From NCBI RefSeq assembly GCF_014647495.1, contig NZ_BMPH01000003.1, forward strand, positions 1-64,000: a stretch of 64,000 nt of DNA, given 5' to 3'. Numbering within the stretch: position 1 is the stretch's first letter; every line of letters begins with the position of its first letter. Below the pieces are notes generated by a model, which was not told the origin of the DNA, ran no database searches, and saw only the letters and a list, made by a program, of their open reading frames with translations. The DNA is from Glutamicibacter protophormiae. GTDB taxonomy: Bacteria; Actinomycetota; Actinomycetes; Actinomycetales; Micrococcaceae. Position numbers and translations under genes: made by a program. Below are positions 54,296 to 64,000 of this stretch, piece after piece.

Positions 54296-54985
54296 ATGGA
54301 ATTGGTCAACGAAGCGATCATGCATGCGGCCACCGCATGGTGGATTCTGCCGCTGCTGTTCGCCTTCTGCCTCATTGACGGGGTGTTCCCCGTCGTCCCC
54401 TCCGAGACCTTCCTGGTGTCGCTGGCCGCCGTGGGCATCAGCACCGGAAGCCCCAACCTGCTGCTGATCTTCGTGATCGGGGTGTCCGGGGCGATCATCG
54501 GGGACCAGATCACCTTCCGCATCGGCCGGGGCATCGGCTACCGGCAGTACGGGTGGATGCGCAAGGGCAGGGTCAAGAAGATCCTGGACTTCGCGACCCG
54601 CAAGCTGGAAACCTCCGGCGCGCTGCTGATCTTCACCGCCCGCTACATTCCGCTGGGGCGCGTTGCGGTGAACATGACCGCCGGGGCCACCGGATTCTCT
54701 TACCACCGGTTCACCTTCTTCGATGTCATCGGCTGCATCACCTGGGGCGCCTACTCCGTGGGCATCGGCGCGCTGGCCGGAAAGTGGCTCTCGGAGAACA
54801 AGCTGCTGGGCATCGCCGTCTCCGTGGTCATCGCCGTGGTGCTCGGCTACATCATCGACCGGATCGTCAGCCGGGTGCTGGAACGGGTCCACCGCCGCAA
54901 GCTGCGCCAGTTGGCGCAGAAGCGCGGGGGGACGCTGGGATCAGCGATCCACACCGCGCCTCCGGGCGAGCAGCAGGAGATTTAA
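54296..54985 (+). CDS. DedA-family membrane protein
   Basis: The 229-residue SNARE-associated/DedA protein has FCLIDGVFPVVPSETFLVSL near the N terminus, GAIIGDQITFRIGRGIGYR, and the conserved FTARYIPLGRVAVNMTAG motif (about 114-131). Family members are proton-dependent transporters or undecaprenyl-phosphate/lipid flippases in the cytoplasmic membrane. The start was set at ATG 54296 just after a TATACC box; the in-frame extension upstream is Cys/Arg-rich and unlikely. Confidence 0.85.
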   Translation: MELVNEAIMHAATAWWILPLLFAFCLIDGVFPVVPSETFLVSLAAVGISTGSPNLLLIFVIGVSGAIIGDQITFRIGRGIGYRQYGWMRKGRVKKILDFATRKLETSGALLIFTARYIPLGRVAVNMTAGATGFSYHRFTFFDVIGCITWGAYSVGIGALAGKWLSENKLLGIAVSVVIAVVLGYIIDRIVSRVLERVHRRKLRQLAQKRGGTLGSAIHTAPPGEQQEI

Positions 54986-55063
54986 CCTCCCGGGCCGGCA
55001 CCCGTCAACAAGATGTGTCCAGAACTTCAGCCGTGGTGGCTATCAGTCAGCCGGAAATGCGAC

Positions 55064-55069
55064 TAGGCT
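55064..55069 (+). promoter_or_regulatory. -10 box of the adenosine deaminase gene
   Basis: TAGGCT lies 7 nt before GTG 55077. Confidence 0.45.
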
Positions 55070-55076
55070 CAAGGGT

Positions 55077-56279
55077 GTGACTGAAGAAATGATTCAAGCT
55101 GCCTACGATCCCGAGTTCGACTTCCGGGATCTGCCAAAAGTTTCTCTGCACGACCACCTCGACGGTGGTCTGCGCCCGTCGACAATAATCGAGCTCGCCG
55201 CTGAAGTTGGCCACGAACTGCCCGAGACCGATGCCGAAGCTTTGGGCAATTGGTTCCGTGAATCGGCCGTCTCCGGGTCGCTGCCGCGCTACCTGGAAAC
55301 ATTCGAGCACACCCTTGCCGTGATGCAGAGCCACGAGGCCCTGATCCGCGTGGCCCGCGAGTTCGTGGAAGACCTGGCCGAGGACGGCGTGATCTACGGC
55401 GAAGTCCGCTACGCTCCGGAACAGCACCTGCGCCAGGGCCTGAGCCTGGACGACGTCGTTGACGCCGTGCAGGAAGGCCTGGACCAGGCCTGCGAAGAGC
55501 TGAACAGCGAAGGCCACCCGATGCAGGTCGGACAGCTGCTGATCGCCATGCGCCATGCGGACAACGGCGTGGAAATCGCCAAGCTGGCGCTGCGCCACCG
55601 CGGCCACGGCGTGGTCGGCTTCGACATCGCCGGCGCCGAGGACGGTTTCCCGCCCTCGCGCATGAAGGAAGCCTTCGACCTGCTGGCCGAGAACCTGTTC
55701 CCGACCACCGTGCACGCCGGCGAAGCCGCCGGGCTGGACTCCATCAAGGACGCCATCCTGGTGGGCCGCGCCCAGCGCCTGGGCCACGGCGTGCGTGTGG
55801 CCGAGGACATCGAGATCGAGTTCGGCGGCGTGGACGAGGACGGCGAGGAACTCGGCGAGGACACCGGCCTGGTCTCGCTGGGCCCGGTGGCCAACTGGGT
55901 TCGCGAACGCGGGATCCCGCTGGAAATCTGCCCTTCATCCAACCTGCAGACCGGGGCCACCGCCGAATTCGGCGAGGGCATCGAATCGCACCCGATCGAC
56001 CTGCTGGTGCAGACCGGGTTCAACGTCACGATCTCCCCGGACAACCGGCTGATGTCCGGCACCACCTTGTCGGACGAGTTCGAGCTGCTGGTCGAGGCCT
56101 TCGACTACGACCTCGAAGACCTGCTGGACCTGACGCTGAACGCGGCCGAGGCGGCCTTCGTGCCGCTGGAGATGCGCGAACTGCTCGTCGAGTACATCAA
56201 CGACTTCTACGACCACCTGCTGGACGGCGACGACGAGGATGACGAAGACTTCGAGGATGAGGACTACGAGGAGAACTAA
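55077..56279 (+). CDS. add: adenosine deaminase
   Basis: The enzyme converts adenosine and deoxyadenosine to inosine forms. The 400-residue product has zinc-binding His25 and His27 (SLHDHLDGG), TVHAGEAAG with the third His, the proton-shuttle-type RLGHGVRV and ICPSSN, and NVTISPDNRLMSGTTL near the metal-binding Asp. It ends in an unusually acidic tail (DGDDEDDEDFEDEDYEEN). The start is GTG 55077 after TAGGCT; a long frame extension upstream overlaps the DedA gene and is noise. It complements the nucleoside operon just upstream. Confidence 0.92.
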   Translation: MTEEMIQAAYDPEFDFRDLPKVSLHDHLDGGLRPSTIIELAAEVGHELPETDAEALGNWFRESAVSGSLPRYLETFEHTLAVMQSHEALIRVAREFVEDLAEDGVIYGEVRYAPEQHLRQGLSLDDVVDAVQEGLDQACEELNSEGHPMQVGQLLIAMRHADNGVEIAKLALRHRGHGVVGFDIAGAEDGFPPSRMKEAFDLLAENLFPTTVHAGEAAGLDSIKDAILVGRAQRLGHGVRVAEDIEIEFGGVDEDGEELGEDTGLVSLGPVANWVRERGIPLEICPSSNLQTGATAEFGEGIESHPIDLLVQTGFNVTISPDNRLMSGTTLSDEFELLVEAFDYDLEDLLDLTLNAAEAAFVPLEMRELLVEYINDFYDHLLDGDDEDDEDFEDEDYEEN

Positions 56280-56300
56280 CCTCGACCGTCCTTGAGCACG

Positions 56301-56355
56301 ACACCAAAAAGGCAGCCTGCCCGGAAAATTCCGGGCAGGCTGCCTTTTTGGTGTC
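56301..56355. terminator. bidirectional terminator between add and the aldehyde dehydrogenase gene
   Basis: ACACCAAAAAGGCAGCCTGC and its exact complement form a 24-bp perfect stem around AAAATT. A- and T-runs inside the stem base serve both converging genes. Confidence 0.9.
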
Positions 56356-57845
56356 TAGAACGGGTACTTCTTGGGTGTGCTCTGCACACCCACCCAATGG
56401 TCGGTGGTGAATTCCTCAATGGCCCACTCGCCATTGAAACGGCCCAGGCCCGAGTTCTTCTCGCCGCCGAACATCACATGCGGCTCGTCGTTCACCGGGA
56501 TGTCGTTGATGTGCGTCATGCCGGCCTTGATCCCGCGGGCGAAGCGCACGCCCTTCTCGATGTCGCGGGTGAACACCGCGCTGGACAGACCGTACCGGGT
56601 GTCGTTGGCCAATTCGAGCGCATGCTCTTCGCTGTCCGCCTTGGCGATGCCCACGACGGGTCCGAAGATCTCCTCGCGGAACAGCTCCATCTGCGGGGTC
56701 ACGTCGGCAAAGACATGCGGCGGGATGACGCGCCCCTGGATCGCCCCGGAGAGCACCTCGCGGGCTCCCTCGGCCCGGGCCCGCTCGATCTTGGCGGTGA
56801 CCGAGGCCAGCTGGGCGTCGTTGATGACCGGGCCGATCAGGTTCTTGCGCTCGGCGGCATCGCCGAAGCCCAGGGTGGAGACCAGCTGCGCATATTTCTG
56901 AACGAATTCCTCGTAGACCGGCTCCTGGACGATGATCCGGTTGATCGCCATGCAGATCTGGCCCTGGTGCAGGAACTTGCCCAGCGCCGCGGCCTTCACC
57001 GCTTCATCCAGGTCCGCGTCCTGAAGCACCACGAAGGGCGCGTTGCCGCCCAGTTCCAGGGCCACGCGCTTCATGTGCTCACCGGACACAGCGAGCTTTC
57101 CGACATTCTGCCCCACCTCGGTGGAACCGGTGAAGGACACCAGCGAGGGCGTCGGGTGGGCGACGAAGTAGTCGCCGATTTCCGAGCCGGAACCAACCAG
57201 CACGTTCAGTGCTCCGGCCGGCGCTCCTGCTTCCTCGAAGGCCTTGGCCAGGATCAGGGCGCCGGACAGCGGGGTGTCGGACGCGGGCTTGAGCACCACC
57301 GTGTTGCCCAGGGCGAGGGCCGGAGCCACCGAGCGGGCGGAAAGCAGCATGGGGAAATTCCACGGGCTGATGACCGCGACCACTCCCAGCGGTTCGCGGT
57401 AGACCCGGTTTTCCTTGCCGGGGAAATTCGAAGGCATGATCTTTCCGAATACGCGCGACGGGAAGGTCGCCGCTTCGCGGAGGGCGGCGATGGTGCCGCC
57501 GAGCTCGATGTTGGCCTTCAGCTGCGCGGAACCGGACTCGGCGCTGAGCAGGGCCAGGATGTCCTTGTAGTTGGCCTGGAGGTAGGCGGCGGCCTTCTCC
57601 AGCACCGCGGTGCGGGCCGCGGGCGGCAGCGCCGCCCATTCGGGCTGGGCTTCGGAAGCGGCCAGGTAGGCGGCGTCCACGTCCGCGGTGGAGGCCTGGC
57701 GGATCTCGGCCAGCACCGCGTCGTCAAAGGGATTGGCAGTGGTCAGCGAGGAGGCGGACGTCCCCTCGATCCACTGGCCGTTGATGAACAACGCGGAGGG
57801 CAGCTTCTGGAGGAAGGCTGGGCGTTCGGTTTCCTGCACGGTCAT
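56355..57845 (-). CDS. NAD(P)-dependent aldehyde dehydrogenase
   Basis: The 496-residue ALDH-superfamily enzyme has [18 protein letters not shown] (about 154-171), the nucleotide-binding [12 protein letters not shown], the general base Glu in [12 protein letters not shown] (about 258-269) and the catalytic Cys in [12 protein letters not shown]. It resembles benzaldehyde/vanillin-type dehydrogenases, but the substrate is not assignable. AAAGGAG precedes ATG 57845; a much longer upstream extension in the same frame runs antisense to mazG and is not coding. Confidence 0.92.
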   Translation of the reverse strand: MTVQETERPAFLQKLPSALFINGQWIEGTSASSLTTANPFDDAVLAEIRQASTADVDAAYLAASEAQPEWAALPPAARTAVLEKAAAYLQANYKDILALLSAESGSAQLKANIELGGTIAALREAATFPSRVFGKIMPSNFPGKENRVYREPLGVVAVISPWNFPMLLSARSVAPALALGNTVVLKPASDTPLSGALILAKAFEEAGAPAGALNVLVGSGSEIGDYFVAHPTPSLVSFTGSTEVGQNVGKLAVSGEHMKRVALELGGNAPFVVLQDADLDEAVKAAALGKFLHQGQICMAINRIIVQEPVYEEFVQKYAQLVSTLGFGDAAERKNLIGPVINDAQLASVTAKIERARAEGAREVLSGAIQGRVIPPHVFADVTPQMELFREEIFGPVVGIAKADSEEHALELANDTRYGLSSAVFTRDIEKGVRFARGIKAGMTHINDIPVNDEPHVMFGGEKNSGLGRFNGEWAIEEFTTDHWVGVQSTPKKYPF

Positions 57846-57953
57846 GGCGACTCCTTTGGCGTGGGGGTTTCGGCTTAACGCAATGCTAGCCCGAATGTAA
57901 TGCTCGTTACAGGCGCAGGCGCCCCGGCCCGGCGCGGGCCATGCCGGCGGGGA

Positions 57954-57959
57954 TAGGAT
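57954..57959 (+). promoter_or_regulatory. -10 box of mazG
   Basis: TAGGAT lies 6 nt before ATG 57966. Confidence 0.45.
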
Positions 57960-57965
57960 GAACGC

Positions 57966-58664
57966 ATGCCCAGCGAGACGACTTCCATGGACCATCTGAT
58001 CCAGACAGTGCGCACCCTGCGCGAGAACTGCGCATGGACCAGGGCGCTGACCCACGAGTCGCTGCGCACCTACCTGATCGAGGAATGCTACGAGGTCCTG
58101 GACGCCATCGGGGCGGTGGATGCCCCGGCGCTCAAGGAGGAGCTGGGCGACGTGTTGTTCCAGATCCTGCTGCACGCGCTCATCGCCGAGGAACAGGAAA
58201 ACTTCACGCTGGAGGAGGTCGCCGCCACCCTGGACGCCAAGCTGCTGCGCCGGAATCGTCATGTTTTCGACGCCGCGGGGAGAATCCGCGAGTGCATCAT
58301 CACGGACGTCGATGAAATCATCAGGGTCTGGGATGCGGCCAAGCAGGCCGAGCGGGAAGGAGCCCCGCAGGAGCGCCGCAACGCCGGGCTGCCGGCCGGC
58401 CTGCCCGCGCTCACGCTCGCGCAGAAGCTGCTGGACCGCCATACCAGGGCGGATTCCCGGGCCGCCGGGGAGCACCGGATCAGTGCCGCAGTACGCGACC
58501 GCGTGGTCGATGCAGACAGCCTCGCCGCCGAGCTGATGGCGCTCACTGCACGCGCCGAAGAACTGGGGCTGGACGCGGAATCGGTACTCCGCGACCGGTT
58601 GCAGCACAGCTACGGCGCGAAGCCGGACGCAACATCGTCGCCCGAATCCGGTTCAAAGCGCTAG
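57966..58664 (+). CDS. mazG: MazG-family nucleoside triphosphate pyrophosphohydrolase
   Basis: The 232-residue protein has the MazG helices and metal-binding pattern [12 protein letters not shown] with the downstream [19 protein letters not shown] (about 40-76), followed by [11 protein letters not shown]. It is expected to hydrolyse non-canonical or excess NTPs to NMP and pyrophosphate. The second half is less conserved, as is common in actinobacteria. It lies just before eno, as in mycobacteria. Confidence 0.87.
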   Translation: MPSETTSMDHLIQTVRTLRENCAWTRALTHESLRTYLIEECYEVLDAIGAVDAPALKEELGDVLFQILLHALIAEEQENFTLEEVAATLDAKLLRRNRHVFDAAGRIRECIITDVDEIIRVWDAAKQAEREGAPQERRNAGLPAGLPALTLAQKLLDRHTRADSRAAGEHRISAAVRDRVVDADSLAAELMALTARAEELGLDAESVLRDRLQHSYGAKPDATSSPESGSKR

Positions 58665-58724
58665 GCTAGAGACAGGCAACGGCGCCAACGGTCACTCAGC
58701 GACCGCTGGCTGGCCAGCCCTTAG

Positions 58725-60035
<1,311 letters not shown>

Positions 60036-60053
60036 TCACCAGCAAAAGCGAAT

Positions 60054-60092
60054 AAGCTCGTCGGTAGTGGATACCGGCGGGCTTTTCGTTTT
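60054..60092 (+). terminator. intrinsic terminator after eno
   Basis: AAGCTCGTCGGTA pairs (with G-U pairs) with TACCGGCGGGCTT, followed by TTCGTTTTTT. Confidence 0.8.
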
Positions 60093-60159
60093 TTAATGGA
60101 GATATCGTGGATTTTCCGCGAATGTACCGCTTGCAGAACACCATGGGGAATGGGGGAAT

Positions 60160-61068
60160 ATGGCCCAGCGACCACCGCGCATGCCACGAAGGAACACCCC
60201 TAGCCCGGGACAGGACAAGCCGCAGGAATTCCCGGAGAACGCCAACCGCGCCTCCGCCGACCCGGCGCCGGCCCATGAGGCCGAGCCGGCCACCGACTCG
60301 CTGCATATCGTGCAGGATCCCGAATTCCCGGCATCCCAGCCCAAGGTCCGCAAGCTGCCCAGCGTCCCGCAAACCCATTCCAAGCCAGCTGCTTCCGCGC
60401 CAGGCTCCGGAAGGACCGGCGGCCCCAAACCGCCAAACTCCAAGCCCGCAGGCGGCACAACGGCGGCACAGGCAGGCCGCCGGGCCAAACCCGAAGAACC
60501 GGGCACCCCGGTGCCGCAACGCGCCGCCCACGCCGAAGGCTCCAAGCGCCCGCTGCGCGAACGCGCCAAGGAAAAGCAGAACGAACGGCGCCGCGAAGAC
60601 CGGGCCAAATTCTCCATGGCCGTGCGCCGCAAGCCGGGGGAGAAGCCCGCGCCGCAGGCCCCGGTCCAGCAGGGTGAACCGGTGGCCGCCCACCGCTTCT
60701 CCGGACGCATTGCCGCGCTGATCGTGGTCTTCGCCTTCTTCGCGGTCATGCTGGTCCCCACGGTGAACTACTACCGCACCCAGATGGCCCAGATCAACGA
60801 GCTGCGCGCCTCCATCGCCGCGATGGAAGCCCAGCGCGACGAGCTGAAAGCCGAGATCGCCCGCTGGGACGACCCGCTGTACATCAAGCAGCAGGCCCGC
60901 GAACGGATAAACTTGGTGATGCCCGGAGAGAAGCTCTACATGGTTGTTGGCGAGAAGCCAGCGGACGAGAGCGCCGAATCCGGCAACGGCAGCACCTATG
61001 AGGTGCGCCAGGAACTGCCTTGGGTCGATGCGCTCATCGACTCCATTACCCGTTCCGCAACAGACTGA
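60160..61068 (+). CDS. FtsB/DivIC-family septum formation initiator protein
   Basis: The 302-residue bitopic membrane protein has a long disordered N-terminal cytoplasmic part rich in Pro, Ala, Lys and Arg (1-175), one membrane helix (about 183-203), a coiled coil (RTQMAQINELRASIAAMEAQ, to about 235) and the DivIC block DDPLYIKQQARERINLVMPG (about 237-256). It is expected to act in the FtsL-FtsQ division complex. Position after eno is conserved in actinobacteria. GGGGGA precedes the ATG. Confidence 0.88.
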   Translation: MAQRPPRMPRRNTPSPGQDKPQEFPENANRASADPAPAHEAEPATDSLHIVQDPEFPASQPKVRKLPSVPQTHSKPAASAPGSGRTGGPKPPNSKPAGGTTAAQAGRRAKPEEPGTPVPQRAAHAEGSKRPLRERAKEKQNERRREDRAKFSMAVRRKPGEKPAPQAPVQQGEPVAAHRFSGRIAALIVVFAFFAVMLVPTVNYYRTQMAQINELRASIAAMEAQRDELKAEIARWDDPLYIKQQARERINLVMPGEKLYMVVGEKPADESAESGNGSTYEVRQELPWVDALIDSITRSATD

Positions 61069-61091
61069 CCGACGACGCAAAGAGACGAAAC

Positions 61092-61790
61092 GTGACTGAA
61101 CAGCCCATCCGCGAAGCCCTGGACGCCGCCGGACGAGTACCCAGCGAGCAGGACCTGGACACCCTCAGCCGCCAGCTGAACCGTCCGGTGCGGGATGTGG
61201 TGGAAATCGGTGCACGCTGCGTGTGCGGCAACCCGCTGGTCGCCACCACCGCGCCGCGGTTGTCCTCGGGCATCCCGTTCCCGACGACCTACTACCTGAC
61301 CCACCCGGTGATCACCGCCGCCGTGTCCCGGCTGGAAGCCGCCGGGCTGATGAACGAGATGAACGAGCGCCTGGCCGCTGAGGCGCCGCTCGCCTCCGCC
61401 TACGCCGCGGCCCACGACTCCTACCTGGCCAACCGCGATGCCATTGGCGAGCGCTCGGGCACCGGAGCCGTGCCGGAGATCGCCGGTGTTTCGGCCGGCG
61501 GCATGCCAACGCGCGTGAAGTGCCTGCACGTCCTGGTGGGCCACGCGCTGGCCGCCGGCGAGGGCGTGAACCCGCTGGGCGACGAGGCGCTGCAGGCCAT
61601 CGCCGAATGGTGGACCAAGGACAAGTGCTTCTGCGTTGGCGCCTGGGACACCGAGGGCCAGGCCCCGAGCCAGGACCGTTCGCGCCATGTGAAGACCCAG
61701 GAAAAGGTCGACCCCGCCATCAAGCGCGCCGAACGCGCCGCGAAGCGCGCGGCCCGCGAGGCCGCGCAGAACTCCGGGGAGCAGAAGTAA
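61092..61790 (+). CDS. DUF501 protein
   Basis: The 232-residue conserved actinobacterial protein has CVCGNPLVATTAPRLSSGIP, FPTTYYLTHPVITAAVSRLE and the late KCLHVLVGHALAAGEGVNPL and CFCVGAWD blocks; repeated Cys and His residues suggest a metal site. Its function is not established. GTG 61092 was chosen because it removes the overlap with the preceding gene; its TAA overlaps the ppx ATG by one base. Confidence 0.88.
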   Translation: MTEQPIREALDAAGRVPSEQDLDTLSRQLNRPVRDVVEIGARCVCGNPLVATTAPRLSSGIPFPTTYYLTHPVITAAVSRLEAAGLMNEMNERLAAEAPLASAYAAAHDSYLANRDAIGERSGTGAVPEIAGVSAGGMPTRVKCLHVLVGHALAAGEGVNPLGDEALQAIAEWWTKDKCFCVGAWDTEGQAPSQDRSRHVKTQEKVDPAIKRAERAAKRAAREAAQNSGEQK

Positions 61791-62722
61791 TGCGCGTCGC
61801 CGGAATCGACTGCGGCACCAACTCCATCCGCCTGCTGATCGCCGACGTCGAGGCGGATGGCAGCGAGCTGCGCGACGTGCTGCGCACCATGCGCGTGGTG
61901 CGCCTGGGCCAGGGCGTGGACGCCACCGGCGCCTTCGCCCCCGAAGCCCTGGAACGCACCTTCGCGGCGGTCAAGGAATACAAGAAGCTGTGCGACGAGC
62001 ACCAGGTCCAGGCTATCCGCTTCGCCGCCACCTCCGCCGCCCGCGACGCGTCGAACCGCGAGCTGTTCACCAGCAAGATCACCTCGATCCTCGGTGTCGA
62101 GCCGGAAATCATCAGCGGCGAGGAGGAAGCCGAGCTGTCCTTCACCGGTGCCGCCTCGGTCCGCGCCGGCAAGCCCGGGCAGGTGCTGGTCATCGACCTG
62201 GGCGGCGGTTCCACCGAGTTCGTCCTGGGCGGCGAGAACGGCCCGGTCGCGGCCAAGAGCCTGGACATGGGCTGCGTGCGCGTCACCGAGCGCTTCCACA
62301 TCGACGGGCTGCGGTCGCGCCAGAGCCTGGAATTCCTCGACGCCACCCTGCAGCGCCTGGACGGCGCGGTGGACGTGAGCCAGGTGGACGCGGTCATCAT
62401 GGTCGCCGGCACCTGCACCACCCTCACCGCGCAGGCGCTGGGGCTGAAGCAGTACGATTCCGCGGCCATCCACGGCGCCGAGCTGAGCTTCGCCCAGATG
62501 CGCCAGGCCACCGCCTCGATGCTCTCCTACACCCGCGAACAGCGCCAGGCGCTGGGCTTCATGCACCCGGGACGCGTGGACGTCATCCAGGCCGGAGCGG
62601 TCATCGTCGAGCGCATCCTGGACTACCTGGAACGCGCCAGCGGACACCGCGAGATGGTCCTGGTCGCCTCGGAGCACGACATCCTCGACGGCATCGCGGC
62701 TTCCGCCGCGCAGCGCGCTTAA
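61790..62722 (+). CDS. ppx: Ppx/GppA exopolyphosphatase-family phosphatase
   Basis: The 310-residue ASKHA-fold protein has the phosphate 1 loop VAGIDCGTNSIRLLIADV and the phosphate 2 loop VLVIDLGGGSTEFVLGGE, consistent with hydrolysis of polyphosphate or pppGpp. It is the short, two-domain form found in actinobacteria (E. coli Ppx is over 500 residues). Its partner gene DUF501 overlaps by one base. Confidence 0.9.
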   Translation: MRVAGIDCGTNSIRLLIADVEADGSELRDVLRTMRVVRLGQGVDATGAFAPEALERTFAAVKEYKKLCDEHQVQAIRFAATSAARDASNRELFTSKITSILGVEPEIISGEEEAELSFTGAASVRAGKPGQVLVIDLGGGSTEFVLGGENGPVAAKSLDMGCVRVTERFHIDGLRSRQSLEFLDATLQRLDGAVDVSQVDAVIMVAGTCTTLTAQALGLKQYDSAAIHGAELSFAQMRQATASMLSYTREQRQALGFMHPGRVDVIQAGAVIVERILDYLERASGHREMVLVASEHDILDGIAASAAQRA

Positions 62723-62756
62723 TGACACCCCAGGCAAGACAGGGCAGGAGATGACC

Positions 62757-64000
62757 TTGAAAGCACCAGCACGTTCCGGCCTCCCGGCCGGCGCACGCAC
62801 CGCCGTTTCGGCCCTGCTCGCGACCCTGCTGGCCTTCGCGTTCCTGCTGCCCAGCCCCGCGGCGCAGGCCGATGACATGCGCAACGCCGAATACTGGCTG
62901 AAGTCGCTGGGCATCACCGAGGCGCAGAAGGAAACCAAGGGCGAGGGCGTGAAAGTCGCCGTCATCGACACCGGCATCGACACCGGCCACCGGGACCTGA
63001 AGGGCGCCGTCGTGGGCGGCGCCGACATGTCCGGGGCCGGGGGAGCCAAAGGCGAGAAGCCCATCGGCGTCATGAGCGAGCACGGCACCCTGGTGGCGAC
63101 CCTGCTGGCCGGGCGCGGCAACAACCAAGGGGAAATCGACCGGGTCACCTCCGAGAACCAGCGGCTGAAGTCGGCCTGGGAACAGGCCAAGAAGACCGCC
63201 GAGGAAGAGGACAAGGACGTCCCGGAGGAACCCGAATACGAAAAGGTCCCCGCGCTGTCCGGCGGCAAGGACGGGGTGCTCGGCGTGGCGCCCAAGGCAG
63301 AGCTGCTGTCCGTGTCGTTGTGGATGGGGGACGGCAACCCTTCCGGCATCTCCGTGGAGCAGCAGATCCCCAGGGCGGTGAAGTACGCGGTGGACTCCGG
63401 CGCGAAGGTCATCAACATGTCCCTGGGCTCCACCAGCCCTGCCTGGCCCGAAAGCTGGGACGAAGCCTTCAAGTACGCCGAGGAACGCGACGTGGTCGTC
63501 GTGGCCGCTGCGGGCAACCGCTCCGGCGGCATGAACCAGGTCGGCGCGCCGGCGACCATCCCGGGCGTGCTGACCGTGGCCGGCGTCGACGAGAACGACA
63601 AGGCTTCGCAGGATTCATCCACCGAAGGCATCTCCATCGGTGTGGCCGCCCCGGCCGAGAAGCTGGTCGGCGGGCTGCCGGACAACGGCTACGCGCGCTG
63701 GTCCGGAACCTCCGGCGCCGCGCCGATCGTCGCGGGCGTGGCGGCGCTGATTCGCTCCAAGTACCCGGACATGCCGGCCGAGCAGGTCATCAACCGCATC
63801 CTGAAGACCGCCAAGGACACCGGAGCCGCCTGGGTCGACAACCTCTACGGCTACGGCATCATCGATGCGAACGCCGCCGTGAATGCTGACGTCCCGGTGG
63901 CGACCGAGAATCCGCTGGGCACCATCACCGAATGGATCCGGGTGCACCGCCGCAATACCGAAGGCGTCTCGGATGCTCCGGACCCGGGCGTCTCCAACGA
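62757..64000 (+). CDS. secreted subtilisin-like (S8, mycosin-like) serine protease, C-terminal part outside the window
   Basis: The visible 414 codons encode a signal peptide (VSALLATLLAFAFLLPSPAA, cut near AQA-DD) and a subtilase domain with catalytic Asp71 (VAVIDTGID), His109 (SEHGTLVATLLAG), the oxyanion Asn in AAGNRSGG and Ser319 (SGTSGAAPIVAG). An extra charged helical insert (about 123-166) sits just after the His block. AGGAG is directly before ATG 62751 but 6 nt before TTG 62757, so TTG is preferred; ATG would add two residues. It resembles mycosins, but no type VII secretion gene is visible. Confidence 0.87.
   Translation, partial: MKAPARSGLPAGARTAVSALLATLLAFAFLLPSPAAQADDMRNAEYWLKSLGITEAQKETKGEGVKVAVIDTGIDTGHRDLKGAVVGGADMSGAGGAKGEKPIGVMSEHGTLVATLLAGRGNNQGEIDRVTSENQRLKSAWEQAKKTAEEEDKDVPEEPEYEKVPALSGGKDGVLGVAPKAELLSVSLWMGDGNPSGISVEQQIPRAVKYAVDSGAKVINMSLGSTSPAWPESWDEAFKYAEERDVVVVAAAGNRSGGMNQVGAPATIPGVLTVAGVDENDKASQDSSTEGISIGVAAPAEKLVGGLPDNGYARWSGTSGAAPIVAGVAALIRSKYPDMPAEQVINRILKTAKDTGAAWVDNLYGYGIIDANAAVNADVPVATENPLGTITEWIRVHRRNTEGVSDAPDPGVSN

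Noticed and set aside
57846-58607. 254-codon N-terminal extension of the aldehyde dehydrogenase frame
   Set aside because: The conserved protein starts at MTVQETERP with AAAGGAG upstream; the extension is antisense to mazG.

Overview
The window is high-GC chromosomal DNA from an actinobacterium. The best fit is a Micrococcaceae member of the Arthrobacter/Glutamicibacter type; this is an inference. The reasons are the codon bias, the conserved actinobacterial order mazG-eno-divIC-DUF501-ppx, an sdhC-D-A-B operon without fused cytochromes, several GAP/Sap-like membrane proteins, and many genes that begin 5-8 nt after a TANNNT -10 box (leaderless starts). No rRNA or tRNA gene and no CRISPR array was recognised.

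Layout. 0-0.5 kb: the start of an IS256-family transposase and one inverted end, which cuts into a frameshifted flavin reductase gene. 0.6-6.8 kb: a methionine island. It holds mesX-mesD (an oxygen-dependent, folate-independent methionine synthase pair), a divergent LysR regulator, then a SAM-I riboswitch ahead of overlapping metY-metB. 6.8-9.9 kb: an AT-richer accessory stretch with a membrane protein built of 12-residue repeats and a solo IS256-like end. 9.9-15.3 kb: an AraC-type regulator, gamma carbonic anhydrase, purU, a flavoprotein monooxygenase, a ZTP riboswitch with folD, and an SGNH hydrolase. 15.3-18.2 kb: a scrambled locus of gene fragments (IS481, SHOCT, MHS transporter 3' end, folD 3' end) and an AT-richer segment with an acetyltransferase and a methyltransferase, bounded by about 320-bp direct repeats.

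18-27 kb: an MHS transporter with divergent LysR, a VOC protein, a two-component system facing a GAP-family protein, NUDIX, xth, trpS and a 2'-5' RNA ligase-like protein. 27-38 kb: small membrane proteins, a SulP transporter translationally coupled to a GAP protein, a divergent formylglycine-generating enzyme, a large LAL-type regulator, a HerA-like ATPase, a DUF1254 protein, a lipoprotein and a third GAP protein. 38-45 kb: the succinate dehydrogenase operon, manC and a BCCT transporter. 45-56 kb: nucleoside uptake and salvage (M20 hydrolase, BMP lipoprotein, ABC ATPase, two permeases, cdd, deoA, a DedA protein, adenosine deaminase). 56-64 kb: aldehyde dehydrogenase, mazG, eno, divIC-like, DUF501, ppx and the start of a secreted subtilisin-like protease that runs off the end.

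How the parts work together. The first 7 kb covers acylhomoserine to homocysteine to methionine by two sulfur-entry routes, with SAM feedback on metY-metB. The presence of a flavin reductase gene directly after mesD suggests a flavin/oxygen-linked system whose reductase has been lost here. PurU and FolD both act on the 10-formyl-THF pool, and folD is under ZTP control. The 47-54 kb operon imports nucleosides and begins their breakdown.
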